A DNA stretch of 64,000 bases from assembly GCA_036768485.1 (NCBI GenBank), contig JAVLUZ010000006.1, forward strand, positions 1 to 64,000. Reading direction: 5' to 3'. The position numbers and the translations under genes are program-made. The notes under the pieces are model-generated. The model was not told the origin of the DNA. It saw nothing but the letters and a program-made list of their open reading frames with translations, and made no database searches. Shown piece after piece: positions 42,465 through 54,960 of this stretch; positions within the stretch are counted from its first letter, which is position 1, and every line of letters starts with the position of its first letter. The stretch is from Mermis nigrescens. Lineage: Eukaryota > Nematoda > Enoplea > Mermithida > Mermithidae.

Positions 42465-44223
42465 TTACTCCTCATTTGTTGTATGCCTTTGGCAGGGCTT
42501 TGTGCCCTTGTTTAATTACATTGTTTGATTTTACCCGATTAGCGTAAGACGACGGTCGGCAGCATGTATCCTCCATGCTGTCGCTTTTTGATTGCTTCAT
42601 AATTTTTCTGTCCAAAAAATATTGTAAAAATTAATTATTTAATTAACGATGCTGGGCTCGGTTGAATTTCCGTGGTGTTGAATTCTGTCCTTGTGCTACA
42701 CTATACTTAGGAACCCTTAATATTTTCAAGAACCGGAATTCGGACCAAAACAAGTTAAATAATAATCTTTTTGAGCCCTCAATTAGGTTTCCGGGGAACT
42801 TACTTTAATTAGGTACTTAGTCTCAAAGGGATTAAGTAAGTTTCACTAGGTGCGTGCGTAGAGGGCCGGGCTACCTTGAATAGGCCGGACCGCTTACCCC
42901 CGAATCGCCGGCCGGTGATCGACCTCCTAGAAAGGGCGAGAACCCCCGTGTGAGCGCATAAGCTTGAGATTCGGGTTAAGTAAGCGAAGTGAACGCAGCA
43001 TGAGTCTACGTTTACACATCTGATATTTATTTGTCATTGGGTCATTGTGGAGACTTAATTTTTTCTTAAATGTCGATCGTAATATCAGAATTACGAATCC
43101 GACTGAAATTTTCTTTAAACTCTGTGGTTGTGTAAAGTTTACACTGCATATTAACTCTTGTTCTAGAGCCTTGCGGAAGCTTAATTTTTTTCAAAATGTT
43201 CTACGTAAAATCAGAATTGAGAATCTGACTGTTAGTTTTCTCTACACCTAGTAGTTGTGTGAAGTTTGCACTAATCATTTGTTGTTAAAATATAGTTTAT
43301 ACTACAAATTTATTTTACTACCAAATCTGAGCGTTAGTGTTCCTTACTCTTGATATTTGCGTAAAGTTAATGCTGAAAACTTTGATCTGTCAAAATAATG
43401 TAAGGTTGTCTTGTTTGAAAAGGATAATGCTGATGTTAAGAACAGTATTGTTTTCCGTGTTCTTGGACGGCTGTTATTATTGTGGCATGTTACTGTATGT
43501 GTTTACTGACTGATGTACTCAAATCATACTTATTAAAAGTGGGGTACTAGCAAAGAAAAATGCTCCTATGGAACAAAAAAGATGAATATACTTGGAATTG
43601 TGGATTATTAAGGATGTAAAAGGAGGGGATAGGAAAAAATCTATCTAAAGTCGCAAAATCTGCTAAAAATCAGACTTTCTCTAAGCAACGCTAAAAATCG
43701 ATGTATATTCTGCGGCCAACAGATTAAAATAAATATTTAACCATAAAAATGATTATAAAAAGCAGCACTTTAGCTCATGCAGTAGCTATGGGAAATGATA
43801 TTGAGTAAACTAACACTCTTCTAAGCCAATTGAATGAAATAGCAAACATTGAAGACAATTGGAGACATGGTTGGTTTAAAACAGTAGGAAACGCGTAAGT
43901 TGACTTGAAACAGAGTAAATGTCGATACACTAGCATGCCCGAAACGATTGTGTGCACTAATCAATCGGCCCCTGCTTTGCTTGCCATAATGCTCGTAACA
44001 AAATAAAATAACTTTAAATACAATACCTCTTAGTTTCCTATCAATCAGATGCCAGAAATTTAAAAAAGTAAAAGCGACTGATCATGTAAGAATAGTTTTG
44101 AAAAATGAGCTTGCTAAGCGAGAGCTGTAAAGTAAGAGGAGTTTAAAGTTTAAACCTACCATTAAATTATAAAGATAATAATTAAAGATTTGAAGCTTTA
44201 AGAAAAAGAAAAAATGTGGTAAA

Positions 44224-44451
44224 TTAAAACAAATTTAGAGGATTTGATGAAACATTATTGTTGAGAATGGGACGATCACGTGCTATGTATAATGACTCCT
44301 TGATTAAAAGATCAAAAGAGTTGGATGCTCGACTGATAACCTTGAAGCAATCTAAAGTAATTGGATGATTGCTATTTGAGATATGCTTGTGAATAGCAGA
44401 TAAACTCTTTGCAAACTTTACTGAAAATTGCTTTAAAATTATCCGAAACAT
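44224..44451 (-). pseudogene. C-terminal remnant of a Penelope-like or related retroelement ORF (GIY-YIG region)
   Basis: The 75-codon frame contains HKHISNSNHPITLDCFKVIS, SFDLLIKESLYIARDRP and ends NNNVSSNPLNLF. This is the conserved C-terminal pattern of Penelope-like retroelement proteins, downstream of their GIY-YIG endonuclease. The matching RT part is not found. The sequence directly upstream (44452-44640) shows no open frame. Confidence 0.6.
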
Positions 44452-44689
44452 TGATTATTGCAGCTTCTACGACATTTTATCAGTTGCATCATCTGTTTTT
44501 AAACCATTCTAGCTTGAAAAATCATCACAGATTGACCTCCCTCCTGCCATACCGCGTTGACTTTACTGAAGTCGCGCTGCGAATAAAACGTCGGCAAGTT
44601 GCCGGTAAAAAAAATTCAAAAGGTTACATTTCAACTTATTTCTAAGAAAAAATCAATTGTGCCCAAAACGTATTGAACTGCTACTTCCA

Positions 44690-45110
44690 CACATTTCGAG
44701 ATATTTAGCAACACTTCTTTGGCATCAAAAAATTGCAGAAAAACAAAAAAAAAATTCCGAAAATTGATTTCTGGGGGAGTATTTCGGTTTCTGAGAGGGG
44801 TGCATACCACACCTGGGCGTGGGGGGGGGGTTATGCACCCCCCCAGAAACCAAAATACCCCCCAGAAATCAAAATACCCCCCCAGAATCTCAATTTTTGA
44901 AAATTTTCTTCGTTTTTTTCGCAATTTTTTGATGCCAATGAATAGTGCTTGATGAGAAACGTCGAAAAATGGTGTTTTCATCACCATACCACCATTTTTA
45001 AGGCAATTTTTTGACCTTCAAAAAAATCTTGCATTTCCCCCAGAAATTTCTTGCTGCCCACGTATGGTGCATACCCCAACCCCTCACGCCCAGTTGTGCT
45101 CGTTACCGAG
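44690..45110. repeat. Two family A repeats in head-to-head inverse orientation, copy 4
   Basis: An inverse partial copy (44690-44820) meets a complete plus copy (44820-45110) at their G-rich heads, giving runs of nine or more G and C. The plus copy contains GCCAATGAATAGTGCTTGAT and CACCATACCACCATTTTTAA. Non-coding. Confidence 0.7.
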
Positions 45111-45234
45111 CTATTGGCGAGTGTTTTAAGGATCGCTAGGCAAACATCGTGCACGATATTATTTATGCTATAGCAAAGAAACTGCTCCAATAAAGCTAAA
45201 AAGGAGAATACACGTAAGCATTACCAAGGATATT

Positions 45235-45490
45235 AAAGGAGGAGACCAATCGTGGGCTTGGGGGAGGTTTGGCGTATGCACTCCCCCAGATACTAAACTT
45301 TCCCCAGAATTCAATTTTTGGATTTTTTGGTTTTTTTATCGCAAGTTTTTGATGCAAATGGATAGTTCTTGATAAAAAACGTTGAAGAATGGTGATTTTT
45401 CGCACACTATCATTTTTAATGTAATCTTTTTGACCTTTGACGAATCTTGCACCCTCCGCCCAGAGATTTAATGCTGCCCATCTGTGGAGG
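45235..45490 (+). repeat. SINE-like repeat family A, copy 5
   Basis: The copy has GTGGGCTTGGGGGAGGTTTG at the head, GCAAATGGATAGTTCTTGAT in the middle and GCTGCCCATCTGTGG at the end. Target duplications were not found. Confidence 0.6.
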
Positions 45491-46130
45491 AGACTATAAA
45501 AAAGTTACGCATGCATAAGAACCAATTAAAAAAATTGGATTTCTGCAACGCAAAAGTCGAAGTATATTGAGCGGCGAGCAGATGGAAGTTGCAGCTCAGT
45601 TGAAAAAGCAAACAACACAAATAGCTTCTTATAAAAGAAGTGATCATTTGAAATGAAAAACGTCGGTTAAATCCATTTACTAATTTTAAATAAATAAATT
45701 TTCTTCGCCCGACCCAGCAAGGTCGACTTCATCTCGGCAAGGTACTAAACAGTAAACACGCATGCAAACAATTAAGCACATCGAAATATATGAGATAGCT
45801 CGAGATTAATGAGCAAGCCAATAACAATTACGTGCAAAGTGAGGCAACAGCGTAAAATGACACAACAAAAAGTTGAATAATTATCATTGTGACGCCAAAA
45901 CAGGAGAAAGTAGGTATAAACTGCCGCCAGACGTGGTTATGCCGGGGGCTTTTTGGGGCTTATACCCGTGAATCTGAAATACCATTGCAGATTATGGTAT
46001 ACTATTAGAATTTGCATATTTCGACCCCCGGAATCTGTTCGCTGCCCATTTATGTTAACAATATTAGCATAGCGTGCGTTTACGTCATAATAAACAACAT
46101 GCTATCGTCCTAGTTCATTTTGCAACTCAC
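45491..46130. other. Non-coding stretch
   Basis: No gene seen. A short end-like sequence with GCTGCCCATTTATG near 46042-46056 may be another decayed family A or C copy. Confidence 0.3.
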
Positions 46131-47299
46131 AAACAATTAATTCAACAAGTATAAATGAGTATTATAAACTAGCATAGAAAAATGCTCCGATAAAACAAAA
46201 TGGACGAATATACTTGGAAAAACGTATTATTGAGAACTTAAAAAATGGGGACTAGGAAATGCTTGCAAAAATCATAAGGCTGTGCTAAATTGTGACTTCC
46301 TGTAAGCGACGCAAAATCAGAAGCATATTCAGTGGCCTGCAAACGAGGAACGTAAGCTAAACTGTTTATTCCCTCATAGAAACGATTATTTTGAATTTAA
46401 CAGAGCGACTTTCGATTTTCTTTACTAAGCTAATGGTTATGTTTGAACCTATTTGAATTTGTGTGATCCTTTGACCGATTTTTTGTTGCATTCATTGCGG
46501 TTTTAACAAAAGAGTGAATTAATTTCTCGGCCTGGTCGGCGTCAGTTTTGGAGTCGATTTATTGGCGTTGTTCTTGGTCGGCAATGTTGTTAATTTTTAA
46601 TATTCTACGTTCTGGCCAATTTGCATTATTTATTTTTGCTAATCGTATTAGTGAATGCTGACTCTTACGGTAGTTTAGCGACTCACGATAGACCCTGCAA
46701 GTGTGGACTAGAAATGGGAGGTCGGGCCCATCTCTGTATTTGCTTGCTAGTGATCTTAGATAAGCTTGAGTGCACTGCTTAAATTGTCATTATTTCAATT
46801 AGCAGAAAATCAAACGAAATGCTTCAAGTAAGCCAGTATGGAGTACGAGATACAATCGCAAACGTGCGTGGGGAATTTTGTTAGTGGGTCAAGTCAGGCC
46901 TCACGCACAGAATCCTAAACCTTCCTTCAAATCTGGCAATTTTCCAAATTCGATATTTGATATCTTAGCCACTTTTGCCCTATTAAACCCATAAAATTCA
47001 CTCGTTGTCCGTGTTCGGGTGGAAACAAAACTATAAAATAATGAAATTCAAGGTTAAAGTTTTCTTTCACTGTACAATAACTGATTCTAATTTGTCTCCG
47101 GTGATATATGCACGTTCACTAAAATACGTCATATCCTGAGGAAGTAAGCCTTCCTGTTAAATTAAAGTAAACAAGCTTGTACACTACTGTTTGCATTATC
47201 GAATTTAATCAACATGTGCAAATATTTACGAAATCTTGAAGACTTTGGTTTAGGAATTATACTTCGGTATATGTATTAGCTTTAGCTTTCAACTTTAAA

Positions 47300-48744
47300 A
47301 TTTTTAGTCACCTTTATAGATTTATGCTTTTTAGTAAACAAATTAATTTCATCGACAGTAACCGTGAAAAAATTAAACAGGAATCTTGAGGTTATGTGAA
47401 AGTGATCATATTCATCCTTAAGAAGCATGTCATTCATGAGAGGACATGAAAAGCAAAATTAAACAATAAACTCCACAAAATAATTAAGCCAAACGCGAAG
47501 AACATTGGCGGTAGCGTTGTTACCGTTAGTGAAAAAAATACTGTTTCCGTTTTCGGTAATGATTTTTTTCAGAAAAAATACGTTTCGTTAACGAAAACGA
47601 CGACCTAAATAATATCGTTACATTTTTCCTGTTTACACGTTTTTATCATTAATCTTTAGTCTGTTTCGAAATTCTTGAAATTTTTTACAGTAAGGCGATT
47701 CAATAGCTTTGACAGTTCAACCAATCGAGTGCAGATCAAATCGTGGAAAACTGGCTTATATTTTTGAACAACGCGTTTTCCGCAATGGCTTAGTGTAAGA
47801 CTACATGCGGGCAGCAGCCCAACTCTAGAAGAGGGTTAAAATCGACAAAAAATCCCGATACGCCAAAAATTTAATTCTAGGGTCGCTGATCCTTGTGGTA
47901 GGTTTTTCAGATTATGAGGGAGTTAAACATAACGTCTTCTTGTTGGAGGTTGGGTGAGTTTGACCGGGCATGCACAGCATCGTAATTCTAGGCAGATTTT
48001 GTGCTTTTTTTAGGTGTTAAAAATAGTGGGTACACGTCAAAAACAAAGTTTTCGGCGTTTCTGACGATGCTCTATCTTTCGAGAGCATAAAACCAAAAAT
48101 TTCGAAAAGAAGTCGAACGGATTGGACCAGGCACATAGCTGGCCGTGCTATTTTTGGGGAGACCAACACCAATTTTGGAGGGACTAAGGCAAAAAAAGGC
48201 TAAAAATAGCACAAAATAAACGTTAAAAAGTCCTATTTTTCCGATTTCTCTGAATTTTGGGGGTTCGACACCCAATTCCACCCCAGAGCTATGTGCCGGG
48301 ATTTGACCAAATATATTCAAAATATGAGTATACAGCGCGAAGCGTCGAGAATTCGACGTTTTTGAGCAAATAATAATTAAAAACGCGTAAAACAGCACCT
48401 TTTGTTTGAATTTAAAAAAAAATTTGGAAACTTTTAAAAAATTCGAGAAATGTGAGAGTGAAAAAATTTTTCCAAACTCGGGGTTGAAAACCCGTCACCT
48501 CAAATCTTCCTTCCAGGATCATATGTGGCTGCAACCTCGTGAAAATTGTGAGGAGTGTAACTTTTTCTATGCGTTTCTAGCGCATTTTTGGCTGAAAAGT
48601 CACTAATTTTCGGCGCCCCGTGCCGTATACACATTTTTGGACTATATTTTGTTCGTTTTACTCTTTCATACTTTTTACAAATTTTCCGATTTGTCCGCTT
48701 AAACGAAAGTGCACTGTCTAACCGGTAAATAACAGTGTTTAAGA
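47300..48744. other. Non-coding stretch between long units 2 and 3
   Basis: It includes a patch with repeated GTTAACGAAAACG-like sequence (47560-47640), also seen near 27250-27350 and 49190-49270. Otherwise there is no gene. The reading frames near 48072-48600 show no domain that I recognise. Confidence 0.35.
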
Positions 48745-48900
48745 CGTGTAGGTACCACAATTGGGGGTGAGGGGGAGTTAAACTCCTTCCGCAGATTACT
48801 GTACACCCCTCCAAAATTCTATTGTTAGTGACATTTTTGTAGATTTTCGGCAATTTTCGGCGACTTCATCCCTCGAGATTTTTCTCGCTCCCCATGTATG
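48745..48900 (+). repeat. Interspersed repeat family C, copy 2
   Basis: It shares CCTTCCGCAGATTACTGTAC, TGTTAGTGACATTTTTGT and a CCCATGTATGGT end with the copies at 38370 and 56885. Confidence 0.55.
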
Positions 48901-49780
48901 GTAGGTAGGTGTCTATTAGATTTTAGCCTAAGAAGGCATCTTTTGAAATTTCCATCTTTTCCCATGCTGTACGTGTAAGCTTAACCCTTATATCCCTACA
49001 TCCTTTTACCTCTGATTAGGACGCCCCAAAGGATCGCATCTACCTGTCTGTTGTAATATCCTCCACTCCGGTCAGCGGCCTTCTCAGCAACCTAGCACAT
49101 TAGGTGTGTAGTAAAATAGGATCAAATGTATGCACAGAAAAACTAACGTTATTTTTATGATATTACTTAGTACAATTAATATCGGTTTCGTTTAGGACGA
49201 CTGACGAAAGAAGATTTCGCATGGTTAACGATGGCCCTAATATACTTCCTTAACGTTTTTTTGTTATAATATCGTTAAGTATTACAACCCTAACTGGCAG
49301 GACTTTATGGCCTCATGATTTCTCAGCGTACAACGTGACAGCCGATTTTTCTTTGCGCATGGGTACATCGCTTATATTAAATAAATAAGAATGCATTCAT
49401 TTCCCCAAATTTTTTCAAAAACTCCTCACTCTTCTCAGTCAGGATTTTAATTTATCGATATTTCTCGACGATATTCGAATTCTTATGTATCCCGGTCCTT
49501 CCAAAAACGTACCTAACGCAAAGAATGCATATTTATCAACACTAGCTGATTTAGCGCAAATCCAGATGTGTGTGACAAATATTTAGCAAGATTTAAGCGA
49601 AAAATTCGACACTTCTTCGATTTCTTTTCGATGAATATAAGATTTTCAGCTATTTATGCTCCGGGTAAAAATGTCGCATCTTTTCCTCCTGCTTTCAACA
49701 TGGTATCTTTGCAAATCCCTCTCCTACTCGCATACCTGTGTAAACTTTCAATAATGAGAATGGATAAACTTTGCTGCAAA

Positions 49781-50790
49781 AATGTTTGAAATTCTGATGT
49801 CAACAACGGCTTGCGTTTTATCGGTTATGCATTATTCAATTTTACCGTTGATTTAATGACTATTGAAACAAATAGTACACAACATAAGAAACCTAAAAAA
49901 ATCATTAAATAAATAGCCGCGTATCCATTCATGAGACAAATCAGTAGTCAAATTACCAGAATTTACGACAAAAACAATGGCAACAGCGGAATGTACGATT
50001 TGAGAGGAAAATCAGGGAATGAAAATAATTACAATTGCAATAAACCGCGGTTCGGTCTTGAGCTAATAAATTTTAGTCAGACATATACGTGATGGTGCGG
50101 GTCTTCCAAACTCAGACAATTGAAGAAAAATTTTTCCAGAGAAAATATGGTTGAATCAAGATAAAATAAGGAAAAAGTAAAAAATCTACTGCGAAAATGC
50201 ATAAGAATTAGCTAAAACAGTAATTTATATAGCTTTCAAGACATTTTAGCATTCGCTTGAGCAATTTGGGGCCATTTTTCTGCTGAAAATCGCAGGTTGA
50301 CCTTCACTTTCAGATTTGCTGTAAAAATGTTTGAAATTCTGATGTCAGCAACGGCTTGCATTTTATCGGTTATGCATTATCCAATTTTACCGTTAATTTA
50401 ATGACTAATGAAACAACTAGTACACAATATAAGCAACCTAAAAAAATCACTAAATATGTAGCCGCGTATCCATTCATGAGACAAATCAGTATTGAAATTA
50501 CCAGAATATACGACAAAAATAATGGCAAAGCGGAATGTACGATTTGAGAGGAAAATCAGGGAATGGAAATAATCACAATTGTAATAAACCGCGGTTCAGT
50601 CTTGAGCTAATAAATTTTAGTCAGACATATACGTGATGGTGCGGGTCTTCCAAACTCAGACAATTAAAGAAAAATTTTTTCAGTGGGAAAATGCATAACA
50701 ATTAGCTAAAAAAGTAATTTATATAGCTTTCATGACATTTTAGCATTCGCATGAGCAATTTGGGGCCATTTTTCTGCTAAAAATCGCAGG
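49781..50790 (+). repeat. Tandem duplication with about 543-bp period inside copy 3
   Basis: AATGTTTGAAATTCTGATGT and the following about 500 bases recur from 50324. Copies 1 and 2 have only one such unit. The two units are closer to each other than to copy 1, so the duplication is recent. Confidence 0.85.
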
Positions 50791-53700
50791 TTGACCTTCA
50801 CTCTCAGCTGACCGCTTTGACTTCATTGAATCGGAGTCGACATGTTCACAGTAAAAAATTGCAAAAAATCACACTTGAACCCATTTAAAAAAAAATCTAA
50901 TCGATTGGGCACACGACGTCGCGAATCGCTAATCAAACTCACTTCGAGATATTCCGCAACATTGTTTGCTATTTTGACAAAGATAGTAAGTATATTTGTT
51001 GCTTGAGCCGCAGTCAGAATCAGAATTACAAGTCTGGTTCCAACAACCACTGGATCGTTTTGCCACAGAGCTGCCATTGGAGGGCGTTTCAAGGATTGCT
51101 ATGCAAACATCAAGCACTATTATTGATGCTTATATGAAACAAAAAAAGGTGAGTAAACTTGAAACTCAGTATTACTAAGGGTATAAAAATGAGGAACTAT
51201 ACATGGGCAGCGACTGAATAGTGCGGATCTTGGTGGTTTATAATATGGCTAAATTCTAAAAATATACGAAAATTCAATTTAGGGAATCTATCGATTTTAG
51301 GAGTTGTCGAATTTTCGGAGGGTATAACTATAACCTATCCTTACGCACGCCAACGTGTGGAAGGGACTAATTAAATGGTCAAGTGTGCATGTAAAAGTAC
51401 CAATAATATGCTTAAAAATTAGGTTTCCTCTTAGAAACGCAAAAAACGAAGCATATTGTGCAGCCTGCAGAAAGAAGCTATGTACGTACATCTCAATCGT
51501 AAAAATAAATAGAAGGAATAGGAGGTGCGGTTTATTTAAAAAGATTAAAAAATATGCTGCAGGTGTTTTTTCTTTATCTTTACACTCAATACCGAGCTTG
51601 TAATGAACGTGTAAGGTCTTGGCGTAAAGTTATATGATACAGCAAGTTTGGACGCTTTTTCCAATGATCGTAGACAAGTCAGTGTAATTAGCTCACATAG
51701 TTTAATGACATAGATTTGAAGAGGATGAAATACTTCAGATGGTACTTTTTTAAATTTTCCATCAATTCTTCTGTGGGACTGCAAAGAGTATAAAAATTTG
51801 CAGGATGTAAAACAGATTTTCGAAATGTTTTTGTCGTCCTTATGTCTGCCAACAGATTCGATTATCTGTCCTAAGATTTTTTAGATAGGAATGCACTATG
51901 ACTTAAGGGCTACTTTCTACTTACCAACTTTCTTTACACATAATACGGAGTGAGATCCAGTGGTTAAAACTTTACAATTCAGCGGATAGTGTAAAGGACA
52001 GATTTTGTATCAGATGTCTCCGCCAGCTTCCCCATTTTTCAATAGGGTCGAGTTAAATAAAATAGAAATAAAGTTCGTCTCAATAGCTTACACGAAACAG
52101 CAGCAAATTGCGTTTAAAAAAGGCAATATTGACTTACGTCTGGGGATAAAAACATCGAAGTCAGGGGTATAAAATTCGTGTGCTGAAAAAACATATTTCT
52201 ATCCATTTTTTGATTTGCTAATATTGGAAAAATAGCGGAATAAGAGTTCTTCTTACACAGACATAATACGACAGGGCTCCAACTCTGGCTCAAGCTAAAC
52301 TGTTCTAAACTCTATGGGGAGTTGATTTCAGATTTTTAAAGCTTACAATATGGTTGATTGTGGAAAAATACGTCTATATCTTTTTCCGTTGGCCAATTTC
52401 TTCGGCTAGGAGCCTGGACGAGTCGAATGGGATAAAAATAAAGCACGTCCTAAGACGTAAGTGTCACAGCGAATTGTGTTTATGTGCATCAATATTCAGC
52501 TAGAGTCTGGAAATTGTAAAGTCAAAAATCAGCGGTATAAAAACATGCTTCTGTCTCGTTTTTCTTTGCCAACTTCTCCGAATAGGAGTCCGGGGATGAT
52601 CTCGAGTCTAAAGCCGTTCCAGGGATCAAATGTGATAAGACAATTAGGGCATTTGTTTATTTTCGACAGTGGTGTAAAGTGGTTTCCATCTAACATTCAT
52701 TTGCTTTAAAACATTGTAGTGAGTTAATTTTTTCATAAATGTTGATTGTATTTACTAGAGATACGAATCTGAGTAGAGTCTTCTTTACACTCGGTGTATA
52801 TGTAAACTTTACAGTGAAAATTAACTTCAGTTCTGGAGCGCTGCGGAAGCTTAATTTTTCAAAGAATGGTCTATGTAACGTGAGGATTACGAATCTGATT
52901 GTTAGTATTCTCTATACCCAGTAGTTGTTCAAAGTTTACACTATTCACTTATTGTTGAGATCTAAAGTTTTTCCAGACTGTAGCAAAGTTTACTTCCAGA
53001 CTTCTGCAAAATGTGATTTTTCTAAAAATAATAATCGTAAGTTAAGGATTGCAAATCTGACTACATCTTTTCATTACACTCAGTAGTTTGTTTAAAGTTT
53101 ACATTAAAAATTAACTTCAGTCTAACAGCGTAGCAAAAGCTTAAGTTTTTCTTCCAAATGTATATTGTAACGTCATCACGAATCTGACTGTCATTTTTCT
53201 TTTTATTTAGCATTTGTGTGGATTGTGCATACAAGATTAGGCTTATAGCTCCAGTGCGTTGTAGTTTTTTAAAAATGTTCCCCTTAACGTCAGAATTGTG
53301 TATACTCAGGGGTTGCATATACTTCAGACTGAAAACATTTGATCTGTCAAATTAAGGTAGGGTTGTCTTGTTTGAGAAATATATCTAATGCTGATGTTGA
53401 GAACAATCTTGTTTTCGACATTCGTGGAGTTCTGTCATTTGTGGCATGTTACCGTCTACAATAACTGACTGATTTACTCAAAATTAAAAGTAGGGTACTA
53501 GCAAAGTAAAAATGCGCCGATGGAACAAAAAAGACGAATATACTTTAAATTACACATCATTAAGGACATAAAAGGAGGGGAGGGGACTAGGGAAAAGTTA
53601 CCAATGTATGCATGTGAAAGTGCTAGAACCTACTAAAAATTGAAAAGGCTCAAAATCGAAATATATTCCGTGGGTTCTGAAAAAAGCTTGTCTTCACATA

Positions 53701-54609
53701 AAATTGTTCACAGGCTCAGAAAATGAGATTATGAGGAAGCTGTGATGTGTTTTGATAAGTGATTTACTTTGACCCTGAATAATTTCATAAATGAATTATG
53801 ACGAGCATATCATTTTGTCAATTACTACCTCATAGCATTTCGTTCCATGCTAGCGTACAAATGCACTTTAAGTGGGGTTTTGATTAGTGAAAGCTTTTTT
53901 CTAAGAATAAGCCATTGATGTTTTGTATTTTTAACATGGATTTGCAACTCCTTTCTACTGGCCGCAGAATATACTTCGATTTTTCACGTTTTTTTACTTG
54001 AAGTCCAATTTTTAGTGGATTCTTACACCTTTAACTGGCATACATAGGTAACTTTCTCTAGTTTCCTTCTTTTATGTCCTTAATGATGCGTAATTTCGAG
54101 TATATATTCGTCCTTTTTTGTTCCATCAGAGCATTTTCATTGCTAGTTTATACTCATATTTGACCGTGAGTGCAGATATGCATTTAAAATTAGTATATAT
54201 TTATCATAAACAATAAAATATTTGCTGCTTTTAAGTCTTCCTTGATTTGTTACTAATGTGCCTAAAAACGTTTAATAATCGTGCGAATTTACCTTGATCC
54301 AGTGCAGTTGAGTTTGATTCAAGCAAATTTCGTGCTTGCGCAATCATGGCACTGATGAGCAGTATGTATACTACTGACATATTACGATTCATTCAAAAAT
54401 AAACCAAATAATTTTTACTATATATCTGCTGCTAAAGAGCTGAAACAATAAATTTAGAATTTAAATCAAAGGATATAAAAACTAGTACCAATATTTTAAA
54501 ATAGCGAAACAACTATGTCAATCTACAATTCGTGGTCCATTTCAGCTCATTTCCAGAAATTTATTGTTTTCGTCCATTTTCGCCCTCATATTTGCTTTAT
54601 TTTCTCAAA

Positions 54610-54960
54610 AATTTCAGTTTCTTCCCGTTTTGGAGATCTAGACCCCGTGTTACCCGATGTGCTGCCTAATTTGGACCAATAATATACACTAGCACCGGTC
54701 TAAGGGGTCTGGCTGGACTGTCAGATTCAGTCATGTAGCAGTTTTGGGCTAAAATTGACTGAAAACCTAATGTCAATGATAAAATAGCGTAATCCTATGT
54801 TAATGCACTTCTTCTGGTCAATTTGAAGCACTTTTATGAAAATTTTTTTTATTTTGATTTATTTTTGGCTTTCAATAACTATATTTTTCTCCGAAACTTT
54901 TTGCTTTACTATTGAGCGGATTTTTACTACTTGGACCCTCATCATAACATGCATGGCCAA
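54610..54960 (+). repeat. Interspersed repeat family B, copy 5
   Basis: It is the paralogue of the copy at 32150-32500 inside the third long unit. Confidence 0.55.

Larger units (their letters stand above)
41030..42960 (-). repeat. Partial inverse copy of the 59590-60790 element
   Basis: The parts 41030-41630 and 42465-42960 match 60210-60790 and 59590-60200 in inverse orientation, including CTCAATTAGGTTTC, ACACTATACTTAGGAACC and the GGCCGGGC patch. Reading frames at 41112-41297 and 41408-41593 (-) correspond to decayed frames at 60209-60680 (+). Only the first third of the larger element is present. Confidence 0.8.
34780..47300. repeat. Long non-coding unit, copy 2 of 3, interrupted by insertions
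   Basis: Pieces match the other two copies in the same order: 34820-35870 the start, 38860-40420 and 43020-43720 the middle, 46130-46400 and 46790-47260 the end. Between them lie sequences absent from the other copies, such as the fold-back element at 36061, the block at 41030-42960 and the Penelope remnant. Confidence 0.65.

Noticed and set aside
44631..44987. Frames of about 77-118 codons with runs of Pro or Gly
   Set aside because: They cross the G-rich heads of SINE-like family A copies and are not conserved between copies. The same applies to 15091-15321, 18010-18339, 34068-34262, 57421-57755.
50823..51117. Minus-strand frames with a TAAQAT segment, also seen at 28452-28658
   Set aside because: The similarity comes from the duplicated long non-coding unit; the frames differ in length and stops between copies.
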